NCBI RefSeq assembly: GCF_905220565.1 | Contig: NC_059396.1 | Span: forward strand, 10,931,706-10,995,705 | DNA length: 64,000 bases | Reading direction: 5' to 3' | Source: Melitaea cinxia | Taxonomy: Eukaryota > Arthropoda > Insecta > Lepidoptera > Nymphalidae | Shown here: piece by piece, positions 35,304 through 45,441 of the stretch | How the letters are laid out: each line of letters opens with the position of its first letter | Numbering within the stretch: the stretch's first letter is position 1 | Position numbers and translations under genes: made by a program | The notes under the pieces: model-generated | The model's database searches: none | Told to the model about the DNA's origin: nothing | What the model saw: only the letters and a program-made list of their open reading frames with translations

Positions 35304-35434
35304 ATGTTAAAAGGGGTACATATTTTTTGCTGCACGTATTATATACGTATACGTATATAGATAGATATGTATATATATGAGTATAAATGTAATGTTTATA
35401 ATTCACAATTATATATTCTGATGTGGATGTGTGT

Positions 35435-35606
35435 GTACACTCCTACCGTTTTGTTAAATTCCTCTAACCTCTCACCTCTCTCTGTGATTGCCTGGAACAG
35501 ATTTCTTCATTAGCAATAAGGCCACCTCTTGTACATTTCTATTGTAAATATTCTGTATCTGTAATATTTTTGGTGTGAAATAAAGAGTACTTGTATTGTA
35601 TTCTAT
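35435..35606 (+). mobile_element. LINE 3'-end fragment
   Basis: GATTGCCTGGAACAGATTTC, TTAGCAATAAGGCCACCTCT and GTGAAATAAAGAGTACTTGT align with the 3' UTR of the LINE at 21556 (GTCTGGAAGAGATCGC, AGCGATAAGACCGCC, ACAATAAAGAGTATC). The tail is TTGTATTGTATTC-like. The preceding TA-rich sequence may correspond to the same LINE's TA-rich UTR. Confidence 0.7.
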
Positions 35607-36134
35607 TGTGTTACTCGCTATAACGACAAATAAGTAAAGAAAAACAACGTACAATCAAAAGTGATTTCATATAAAGAAAAGAATGTTAGGTGGTTTTAAT
35701 TGAACCTTAAAATATGAAGTTTTGAATACTGTAGGAAATTAGGACTATTTATAAAAAGCAAAGCTATAGCTTTTTCATAAAAAGATGTTGTCTTTTCTTC
35801 AAAATTAAAGTACCCATTAGGATTTGAAAAAATTTACAAATATGTTTCAAGCAGTCCTAGGAACTTGGTTCAAGAGCTACTCTTGTAATAAAGCCTTAAG
35901 AAAAAAATGTTGAATATATCCCTATAATTTGTAATCTCGCATTATAAGAATTTTGTTTATTACGTTTGGTGTACTAAATGTGGCACAGAATAACTAAATA
36001 TGATGATTTCGAACATTACGGTTCGTTAATAGAACTTTTGAACTCGTTTAATAAGTTCTAAGCTTTAAATTTTAATTAAATATGGAATTAAAATGACATT
36101 ATTTACCTATAACATTCGGCTATCTGCATCTATA
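35607..36134. other. AT-rich non-coding stretch
   Basis: Nothing recognised. Confidence 0.5.
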
Positions 36135-36554
36135 TCTATACAAAAAAAAATTGGTGTGTCTGTTTGTAACATTAAAATAACCGCTTTTTACTAAATGCAT
36201 TAGGATGTATACACGGTACATAAGCCAAAATAACATTTTTTACAATTTTTGTCCCCTCTGTCTGTCTGTCTGTTCCGGCTAGTATCTGAAACGGTTGGAC
36301 CGATTTTGATGGAATTAAAAGTAGGCTAAGTTACTCCTTATTACATCAGCTATCTGCCAGGGAAAGTCCCGTCAAAATTGGTTCAGCCGTTTTAGAGATT
36401 ACCCGGAACAAACAGACAGAAAGTCAGACAAAAACTGTAAAAAATGTCATTTTGGTAGATGTACCGTGTATACATCCATATATATGCATTTGGTAAAGCG
36501 GTTATTTTAATATTACAAACAAACACTCCAATTTTATTTATTTGTAAGTATAGA
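36135..36554. mobile_element. Inverted (tail-to-tail) Helitron-like dimer with two 5' ends
   Basis: The left half (36135 to about 36313) is a plus-strand 5' half: A|TCTATAC..., GCATTAGGATGTATACACGG, (GTCT)n, 'gaaacggttggaccgatt'. The right half, from about 36317, runs on the minus strand: 'agtaggctaagttactcc', 'cagccgttttagagatta', a (GACA)n run, 'gtgtatacatccatatat', ending GTATAGA|T at 36554. Both outer ends are therefore Helitron 5' termini, flanked by A and T as expected. There is no CTAG 3' end. The halves are inverted repeats of each other and can fold back. Confidence 0.8.
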
Positions 36555-37245
36555 TAAGATATCAGTAGTTTGGCACTTTTTGAAACAATAATAAAACAAA
36601 TGCGACAAATGAACAGTAGTTAAATAAATATATTTTTACGGTATAGGAATAAACGGCAGGGTTGACACTCAGATATTTGACCCCGGGTCGCGACCTCACG
36701 ACACCCCAGCTGATAGCACGCATGCACCCCATTTCATAATTGTAATTTTTCGCCACGCTCTTTAGTATTGACATATTACTACAAGCGCTATTATGTTAAC
36801 GTAATTTGTATGTTTTTGTCATTAAGCTATTATTACTTAGATTTTAATTATTTTATTTTCATCGGAAGAAATACTTTGGTTAGATCAGACGTACCTTACG
36901 TTAATTAAAGGGCTCAATTAAATTTGTTTAATGAGTTACGATTTAATTTAGTATAATAGTCAAATGTATACAATGATATCTGTAAAATTGTTAGCAGGAG
37001 TTGTTTGTACGTTAAAGCTTTATTTTTTGACTAGACGGGATGTGTTGTGGTTTTGCTAGTCTAAAAGTTCGTTGCAAATCGCATTGTTTGTCGTTTCCGG
37101 TTACTGCTACGCTCCTATGAGCTCAGAGTGACATTTGAGCTAATACTTTTCTCACATATATAGAGTATTTAAAATCTTTTTCGTTTTTACCGGAATATTT
37201 GGAATTCGACATAGGTAACAGATAAATACATTTTTATCTACATAG
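36555..37245. other. Non-coding stretch
   Basis: A small GC-rich patch at about 36675-36730 (GACCCCGGGTCGCGACCTCA, itself near-palindromic around CCCGGG). No gene. Confidence 0.4.
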
Positions 37246-37562
37246 TAGCTGTGCCCGCGACTTCGTCCGCGTGGAATAAAAAAAAATTGTTCAGTTGACA
37301 GAGTTACATTATAAATAAATTTCTAAAGTAAAAGTAGCCTAAGTTACTCCTTATTACATCAGCTATCTGCCAGTGAAAGTCCCGTCAAAATCGGTCCAGC
37401 CGTTTCAGAGATTAGCCGGAGCAAACAGACAGACAGACAGACAACATTTTCATAAAATGTTATATTGGTATATGTAGCGTGTATACATCCATATGTATTT
37501 AGTAAAAAGCGGTTATTTTAATATTACAAACAGACACTCCAATTTTTAATTATTTGTATAGA
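37246..37562 (-). mobile_element. Helitron-like non-autonomous element, full length
   Basis: On the plus strand it opens TAGCTGTGCCCGCGACTTCG (the 3' end, with terminal CTAG altered to CTAC). It continues through 'agttactccttattacatc', CGGTCCAGCCGTTTCAGAGA, a (GACA)n run and 'tgtatacatccatatgta', and ends TTTGTATAGA (5' TC at 37561-37562, followed by T). It is the cleanest full-length copy after 20262. Confidence 0.8.
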
Positions 37563-37727
37563 TAAGTCGAAATACAGTCGAGTCCCTGTAAGAAGTTCTT
37601 AAATTTATAATGAAATATAAATTAGTGCTTGTTTCGATGGGGATTTCAGTTTGCAATAAATTAACAACATTAAATAACATATTATTTTATAATATTATCT
37701 TAAATTATTTATACCTTGATAAACATT

Positions 37728-37796
37728 CTGGTCTAGTGGTGTCAGAAGGTGCTTTAATACCGACGTTCGCGAGTTCGATTTCCAGAGATGCAGCAG
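37728..37796 (+). ncRNA. tRNA-derived fragment (SINE head or tRNA pseudogene)
   Basis: CTGGTCTAGTGGTGTCAGAA resembles a tRNA box A region. After about 30 bases, CGCGAGTTCGATTTCCAG resembles box B (GGTTCGANTCC with one change). No proper acceptor stem or anticodon arm can be drawn, so it is not a working tRNA. No family C body follows. Confidence 0.5.
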
Positions 37797-40719
37797 ATTT
37801 TTAAAAATACCTGATTTATGACGTGGTGTATTTGTACAATTTTTTACTAGTTTTAAATTTCCATTTAACTTCTTCTCAATTACGATTAAAATTATCAATC
37901 GTCGTATGAGTACATAAATAATAAATAAAATTCTGTGATAATCGTAAAGCTGTGACGACATAATAATTTCTAGTTAATTGTACTTACTGTTCGAATATCC
38001 TTAAAATATTGTATGATATATTTCGTGGCCGCATCGACTGCCCGAGCTTGCTGAGCGCATTATACTAAACAACCCCCTCACGACGTACAAGACACACTGC
38101 CTTATTTTATGTCCCGAACTGCTCCACCAACTATGTACAGAATTCTATACTTACAAGATATTATAAATAAATAAATAAAAATATTGTTAAGCGTGTATGA
38201 TATAATCTTAATAATAAATATATACCTTCTTAGGAATTTAGGAAGTAATTACGGAACTAAGCTGAGTACACAAATATAAAACGAATGTATTATTTACGAG
38301 CAGTCTCGTAGCTGTCATGGAAAACTGTCTTACTGAAGTTAGCTGGAGCTCGCCTTGTCGTCGAACTACGAGCGGAATTTGTCGACTTAAACCAATTTCG
38401 CTTTAACTCGACTAACAACTTATAATAGAGTAACTTTGTAGATTAATCGATTTTTGGTCGAACACCTCAAAAAAGCAACAGCCGTGTAAGTTTAGGAAAT
38501 CTTAGATATACAGTTTAGTTAGTGACAAAATGCCGTGTAAATTAAATTTAAATTGAAATAACTTTTTAAATATAAATTAAATTAAATTCGTTCAATAACA
38601 ATTATTTTAATTACATTTCGTTCTTCAATTTTTTAAAATTTTGTTTGTGTTGTAGGTGTATACAATATTAAAAAAAAATCTTAAATATTTAGTCTAAGTA
38701 TTATAATATTATAGAGTTAGTTAAAATTAATATCTATAGAGTTAGTTAAAATTAAAAGTTTGTTACTCATATTTATTTTTACACAGTGTATTGTATGAAA
38801 TAGTAAAAACAGAATATACAAAAAAAAAAGAAAACAAAAATTAAAAACAGAATTCTAATGAGTTGAGAAAATTAAAGGATTTAACATGAGGTCTGCCAAA
38901 ATATATGTATACGATTTATTTTCCAACGCTGTAAGATATATCTACAGTATTCATTTGAGTGATTTTATTTTTAATTCTGTACTGACCCCAGCCCACGCTA
39001 CTTTTCCTGATAAGGAGTAAATTACTTTTCTTTCCATTTCTTAAATAGCTGACTTACGCCCTCCACCCTCGGTAACTTACTTATTCTTTAAATATTAATT
39101 TTCTTACTTCCAGGAAAGTTAAATTACAACCATGCTTAAAAGAAGCGACGTACCATTATATTCTAATTATTGTACCGGCAATAAAAATACGTAAACGAGT
39201 GTATTATAACAATTAGACAGACCTCCTCGATCGTTAAAAAGGAAATTTAAATGGAATTTTTATGTCCAGCAATTAAGGATAACGTTGGCGTACTAGACAT
39301 TTTTGTAATTACAAAAATAAGATTCTTGAAATGTAGCGTGAAAAAGAATTAGGCGAAGTTAGCGGAAAATACCTTGAACGCTAGAGCTGACAGTTGAAAT
39401 AAGAAAGCAGCGTTGAAAAACGTTTATTATATTAATTCTTAGACAGATCTTTGTATTTGCGCGTCTTTTACCTCGTTTGTTTATTTAATGCAAATAAAGG
39501 AACAACTTTGCAAAATTAAAATTTTTGTATCTAACTCTTTAGATCTCTTTTGGCATAGAGTTAAATAAGTAACCTTCGCTTTGAAACCATAAGTCAAGAG
39601 TGACATACCCAGTCAAGTAAAGAGAGGCGTGTTCTACATGAAGACGGAGTGAGGTGTAGAAGCCCGAGGGAGTCTCGGATTTATCGCCGCAGTCTGACGA
39701 GAAGAGGCCGCTCCCGCGCCGCGCCCGCGCCGCCCGCTCGCTTCGCGCTTGACGCCCGCCGCTCTCGTCTTGCTCTGATTTATACCGCACAATCTCGCAA
39801 AACTTACTTCACATTTAAATTTCCTAACTGTCTAAGCTCCTCTTAACGTCGACCATATTATCTCATTCGATCGCCTATAAATTTTATGAGCTGACTCGCC
39901 TTTGTCGCTTCAGCGTTGACTTGGATAAATAGTCCTATGGGAACGTGTATGCGCTTCTTCTTCTTGCAAAGAAATGTTAAAACGTTATCAACTTCGTCCA
40001 TATAAGTAGCAGACAATTTGTATGTATAATAGCGTAAATATAAATAAACCAAATGTTTATGAAATGAGCTAATGACTTTAATATATATAAAAAAAATTAC
40101 AAGTGCAAAGTGCTGAATAGTGCTGAACGAAGTATAGATGAAGCACAGAATATTAATTTTTTTTATTTTGGATTTAGGAAAACTACTCAATAATAAAAAG
40201 AAAAATAAGTAAAAAGTTTTAGATATATAAGTATCTATTGTAAGGCTATTGTAAATTGATTAGAAATTTCGACAGCTACATCACTTCATCATTCTATCAC
40301 GTCTCCGAGGGCAAAAAAATCCAAGTATATTGATCACGATATATTCAGATTGTAATCTTACGCTTTTGTTGAACACAATGTCACCATTAAAAGTTCTGAG
40401 CATCTTGCAAGTGATACGGTGTCTTATGAATTTATGGTTTCTCATCCAAGGACACTTAATAGTATATATTAATAATACTATTTCACTTGTGGATTTAGTA
40501 GCTTTCTAATAACGAAGAATTGTTAAAATCGGGGTAGTTTTAATGTTCAGTGGGTTAAAATATTTACGATAATAGTACAAACTAGTAAATAGACAATTCA
40601 AAATGTTTACAGTGCGATTCTTCAAATTTTCGATCACGGATTCAAAGCTTAAAACTTTTAAGAAATTATCTCGATAATTGTGCCGCAAGCAAAATTGTTT
40701 ATGTGTTCTCGATTCGTCT
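37797..40719. other. Long gene-free stretch
   Basis: Mostly AT-rich. Unique GC-richer patches lie at about 38030-38120, 38300-38480, 39030-39220 and 39640-39850 (GCGCCCGCGCCGCCCGCTCG). Short frames in the last patch are composition effects. No gene is supported. Confidence 0.4.
38710..38755. repeat. Short tandem duplication
   Basis: TATAGAGTTAGTTAAAATTA occurs at 38710 and again at 38735, a 25-bp period. Confidence 0.85.
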
Positions 40720-41110
40720 GTATAACCACGACAGATCTACATCCTGGTACCTATTACTAACGGTCCCCGTCGGGATTTACGAAATGAACAGATCCTCGGC
40801 GCCTGTTATGAATATGTAATCTAAATTTGGAATTCTCGGAGTGTGAGAGCGATGTTTGCCGCAACTGTTTCGAACAAACATTTACTTTGGTACCACGAAA
40901 CTTTGCGACGTTACGCTACACTCACTTGCTTAGCTTCACGGGGTAACATTCCTGCGGGGCTGGCGATGACGCCCGTTTTGATTAAATCTTCGCTACAACC
41001 TTGGTACCGAGTCCATCGAGGCCCCTCTCATAATTCAGTTTGAAACTTTTTAATTAGCTTTATATTTGTGTTTGCAGATTGAGACTTCGTTTCTCGGTTT
41101 AACATTAAGA
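40720..41110. other. Candidate conserved non-coding island
   Basis: Unique mixed-composition sequence (GGTCCCCGTCGGGATTTACG, AACCTTGGTACCGAGTCCAT, GATGACGCCCG). The 66-codon plus-strand frame has no recognisable domain. Confidence 0.35.
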
Positions 41111-42003
41111 TGGCTGAGGTTTAGAAGTTACATATTAATAATGTCGTTCGAATTACTTTGGGGATAGTTTATATAAATACTGTAAAATCATTAGTACCTT
41201 TTGAAATTAAAAGTATATATAAATAAATAATTAAATATCTATAACATAAACAGGTCGTCTGTACCTAAGGGTCTTAAGCAAAAGGGTCCTAATGCTTGTG
41301 TTATAATTAACAGCTGGTTGATAGAGCTACATATTTTTTTCGATAAATATATTTAAATAATACTTATATAAATAACTACATTTATGTATTAAACTCAGAC
41401 TAGAGATCGATAATATACAATGTTAAATCGTAAGTTCGTAATATATTTTCAGAAGAAGTATGCTTTATATATGTACTCGTTATTTAAAAACTCAAATATC
41501 ATTCTCATAACACAATTAACAACAATCTCATAACAATGAGATTGTTGTTTATGATGATATGTTGTTATTGATAATTATTTTTGATTGAACTATTTAGAAA
41601 TTACAACAGACAATAATATTTTCAAAATCTTATAGGAATATTTACAAATCCGTGTCTAGTACAATCTTATAAGACAGCGAATACTAACATTAACATTTCT
41701 ATAAGACTCTCGGGAGGTAACAACATGCGGTTACCGTTGTACGAACGACAAACACATGACTTGAATTTGATCAGACCAAACTAAATTTTATCAGTTCACA
41801 AACATACCTGGCCGTTTGTTACCAGTAAATGTGATTTAAGACGCTCTACAAATATTGGAGTGCCTCTTGTTGGTCTCCCAGAGCATCTAATTAGGTAGGC
41901 TAGTCTATATTCAAACCGAATAGCAATGAACCCACTTGGGATCGAACTAACTACTGAATGTCAAAGTATTTGCAATAAAATATCTTTTAATACTTAAAAC
42001 TAT
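41111..42003. other. AT-rich non-coding stretch
   Basis: Contains the inverted repeat at 41518. Otherwise nothing recognised. Confidence 0.5.
41518..41549. repeat. Perfect inverted repeat, 14-bp arms, 4-base loop
   Basis: AACAACAATCTCAT - AACA - ATGAGATTGTTGTT. The arms match exactly. There is no T-run or gene nearby that would make it a terminator. Confidence 0.9.
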
Positions 42004-42406
42004 TTAATGAAACAACTTTTTTCGGATTTTATCGCGGTTTATTATTATCTTTTGATTCCCGACGTTTCGGATACTTTACAGCAACCATGGTCACGGGGGG
42101 AATGAGGTGTCAGACGTCCCAACGTTACAAAGTTATTCGAAACTACCCGACATACATCAATATCTTATATAGTCCTATCTACGCAGAATGTGCTAATTGA
42201 GTCTTTAATCTGTGGTGAATTATGCTTGGTTTTTGATTTAATTATATTAATAATGGGGTCCCAAGCAGGTGGTAATTGCCAGCCATCTTCTCTATTGAGA
42301 TCTTCAAGTCCCCCCGTGACCATGGTTGCTGTAAAGTATCCGAAACGTCGGGAATCAAAAGATAATAATAAACCGCGATAAAATCCGAAAAAAGTTGTTT
42401 CATTAA
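42004..42406. mobile_element. Fold-back / MITE element with 97-bp perfect terminal inverted repeats
   Basis: The left arm 42004-42100 starts TTAATGAAACAACTTTTTTC and ends GGTCACGGGGGG. It is the exact reverse complement of the right arm 42310-42406. TTAA sits at both outer ends, so it is either a TTAA target duplication (piggyBac-type) or part of the arms. The 209-bp centre has no transposase. The motif 'ttcccgacgtttcgg' in the arms is one I recognise as common in lepidopteran genomes. The 63-codon frame at 42190-42381 lies within it and is not a gene. Confidence 0.88.
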
Positions 42407-43244
42407 ATGAGTAAAATTCGCGTAAACATTAGAAAACTATTTGATGAGACGATTATATAAAACTTATTTTTAGAATTTGAAATAAAATTCTAAATTCATA
42501 ATTTAATTTGAATTTGGAATTTGAAATACATGATAATTGTAACTAAATAAGAGTCTTAATACAAAGGGGTTTAAAGTAACTAAATTCTACATATGTGTAT
42601 TTTATCTATTTTAAATGTAATAAAATTTCATATATCTCGTAGAGGTAGGACTTACGACTGGGGTGCGAGGGTGTATCATTTGCAACGCTATTTGCTTTAC
42701 CGCGTGTTTGCTCAGCTATCGCATCAGTAAGTTGTAACCGAAATGTAACTTAGTGTCGTCGACAGATGCGTCACATTGTTAATTAATTTTGTGCTTAAGC
42801 TAACGACGTACACGCGACTTTGTTCGATTGGACGTGAGAAATAAAAGTAAATATTATTGGTAACATTTTACAGCACCGTTGCAACATTTTATGTTCTGCG
42901 AGACAATAAGTGAAAACACACCTTCGAGTTTCACATACACTGCTTTATGTAAATATGGTTTTTACAACAACGTTTTATTCGACTGCGTCAAAAGCAAAGT
43001 AATAACGTATTTTGAACCCACGTATGCATGTAAATTGCGCCGTCTATCGCCTATGTTCTGGCACCCGCAGGTATAATTCGACAGATATTAAATGCGTATT
43101 TGTCTATGATGTTGAAGTGAAAACAAATTACGTGCAACAGTAATGTCTAATTTAAAATATTAAAAATACTTCATTGCTGTATTAGATTAAGAAAGATAAT
43201 TAGTTTTAGTCAGCTACATAGTACATTGATTAATTGAGTAATTA
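42407..43244. other. Non-coding stretch
   Basis: A unique patch at about 42640-42800. No gene is supported. Confidence 0.45.
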
Positions 43245-43330
43245 TGATGTAACATCTCACGGCTGGGCATAGGCCTCGTTTTCCATATAGGAGATGTGTC
43301 AGATGTGCGAGTTGGCGGATATGCACGAGG
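43245..43330 (-). mobile_element. Family C SINE tail fragment
   Basis: 'atctcacggctgggcatagg' followed by CCTCGTTTTCCATATAGGAG and GAGTTGGCGGATATGCACGA matches, in the same orientation, the tail half of the copy at 32200. It is diverged and truncated. Confidence 0.6.
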
Positions 43331-43612
43331 CAAAATTTGTTTCTGAAGACCTTTTTAACTCTTTGTTGTATTCACTTGTAGCTTATGTTCCAAATGCTTG
43401 TGTCTTTTCTTCGTATCTCAAACGATGTTTATGTTAACCGAACTTAATTTGATGATGTGTAATTTATAAGTATTTATTTATAATATACTTAAAAATACCC
43501 AAATCATTTACGCAGACGACGTTGTGTCTAAAGATGCTGTATGAAGTTTTGTGATACTTATTGTTATTTATTTACAATACATTTACAACACAAAGAGAAT
43601 CGGTATTGATAT
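43331..43612. other. AT-rich non-coding stretch
   Basis: Nothing recognised. Confidence 0.5.
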
Positions 43613-44374
43613 AAATAATTGTGTTTGCTCGCAAACGAAAAAAAAACCGACTTCAATTACATCGACGAGTAATACAACGTAGATCGACGAAAAAATAGTC
43701 AAGTAACAACGCATTATCAAAGATTACTCAAAAAGTAGTTATCAGATCTCGATGAAATTTAAATGAGACCACATGATAAACATCGGCTTTCGATTAAATT
43801 AAAAATCATTAAAATCGGTACACCTAATAAAAAGTTATTGCGGATTTTCAAGAAGTTCCCTCGATTTCTCTGGGATCCCATCTTCAGATCCTGGTTTCCT
43901 TATCATGGTACTAAACTAGGAATATCTTCTTTCCAACAAAAAAAGAATTATCAAAATCGGTACACCTAGTAAAAAGTTATTGCGGATTTTCGAGAGTTTC
44001 CCTCGATTTCTCTAGGATCCCATCATCAGATCCTAGTTTCCTTATCATGGTACTAAACTTGGGATATCTCCTTTCTAACAAAAAAAGAATTATTAAAATC
44101 GGTACATCCAGTAGAAAGTTATGCGGTATAATACAACGTAGGTCGACGAATAAAGCGTCAAGTAAAAACGCATTATTAGATATAGCTCGAAAAGTAGTTG
44201 TTAGATCTCAAATAAATTTAAATGGGACCAATTGGCACACAACACCTTTCGATTAAAAGAAAATTTGTCGAAATCGCTCCACCCAGTCAAAAGTTCTGAT
44301 GTAACATACATAAAAAAAAAAAAAAAATACAGTCGAATTGAGAACCTCCTCCTTTTTTGGAAGTCGGTTAAAAA
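43613..44374 (+). mobile_element. Family D element, expanded copy with internal tandem units
   Basis: The start AAATAATTGTGTTTGCTCGC forms the hairpin GTTTGC-TC-GCAAAC. AACCGACTTCAA is at 43645-43656, and the right end is GAAGTCGGTTAAAAA (44360-44374). A 142-bp unit beginning AAAATCGGTACA recurs at 43811, 43953 and 44095. The 5' body ('taatacaacgtag..cgacga') is repeated again from about 44130. Plus-strand frames of 68-69 codons across the units are repeat artefacts. Confidence 0.82.
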
Positions 44375-44954
44375 TATCCCTATGATGGTATTTAAAATAC
44401 CAGTACATTAGGGATCAATACGTCACATACAGCCAATATCTTATTTAATTATACAGAAATGTTACACATTCGTGTTACAGCAAATGCTCTGAAGATTTGT
44501 GTATTCGGACAAGCTTTGGACATAGAAAACATTGATCGATTTGTATTACTATGATCTTGTTCTATTTATAAATTGATTTACCACGTGACGCTTTGACAAT
44601 TTATGCAAATTACAATAATACAATTATAGCATGCTAATTATTTATTTGTCTACATTATTTCGTTCTTATTAAATTTACTGACGATAAAATATTATGTTAA
44701 TTTATTAAAAACAGCAAAAATGACGATATTACAATTTTATTATATGTATAAATAACATTCATAATTAAATCGACTACCAGCATGTTGGTAGCCACACATT
44801 ATGTAATCTGGTTGTGAGATCGTCGGTATCATTATGTTTTAGTATATATTATGCCACTTTTATGAATATTCTATTACAACTTTAAAACTTTTATGATTAT
44901 TCGAGATTAGGTATTTATGTTATACGTTTATTAATTTAGATCAACGTTTTATAA
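44375..44954. other. AT-rich non-coding stretch
   Basis: Nothing recognised. Confidence 0.5.
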
Positions 44955-45130
44955 ATAACTAGCTGAAACTGCGAACTTCGCGACCTATATTTTTTTGAGA
45001 TGTTGTTTTTCTATTTTGGAATATAATATAAAAAAATAATAATTATTCGATTCGACGCAGTTGCTTAGAAGATATGTGCATATATCCATTTCAGCGATTC
45101 ATTTATATTTCAAGAAAAGTTTTCTTTAAT
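44955..45130. mobile_element. Possible old Helitron-like remnant
   Basis: 'aactagctgaaactgcgaac' then TTCGCGACCTATATTTTTTT resembles the reverse-oriented start of lepidopteran Helitron-like repeats (ACTAGCTG..CGCGAAC). A 'cagcgattcatttatatt' end at about 45088 resembles the end of the copy at 60063. Confidence 0.4.
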
Positions 45131-45138
45131 TTAATTTA

Positions 45139-45441
45139 TCTGAGGTAGCAGCTGGGAATTTTCTGCTCAAATATAGAGCAGACCGACTGGGGTAGTACCT
45201 CGATCTTACAGAAGATCACAGCTATAAATAATACTGCTTTCGAGCAGTGTTGTGTGTAATTAGTGTGCGTCTCCTGTTGGTGAGTAAGGTGATCAGAGCT
45301 CTTGGGCGGAATTGGGGATAGGGTCAGTAACGCGCTTGCGATGCTTCTGGTGTTGCAGATGTCTATAAGCTACGGTAATCGCTTACAATCAGGTGAGCCA
45401 TTCGCATGTTTGCCGACCTAGTTATATAAAAATTTTTTTAT
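45139..45441 (+). mobile_element. Family B SINE-like element
   Basis: TCTGAGGTAGCAGCTGGGAA, GACTGGGGTAGTACCTCGAT, 'ctgttggtgagtaaggtg', CGCGCTTGCGATGCTTCTGG and 'ttgccgacctagttatat', then an A/T run. It contains a 'gggatagggtcagtaacg' segment that the copy at 5317 lacks. Confidence 0.8.

Noticed and set aside
35191..35406. Minus-strand 71-codon frame of alternating Ile-Tyr
   Set aside because: It is translation of the (TA)40 tract.
42190..42381. 63-codon frame
   Set aside because: It runs from the centre into the right arm of the fold-back element; no transposase motif.
43763..44256. Two similar lysine-rich plus-strand frames
   Set aside because: They are translations of the 142-bp tandem units of the family D element.
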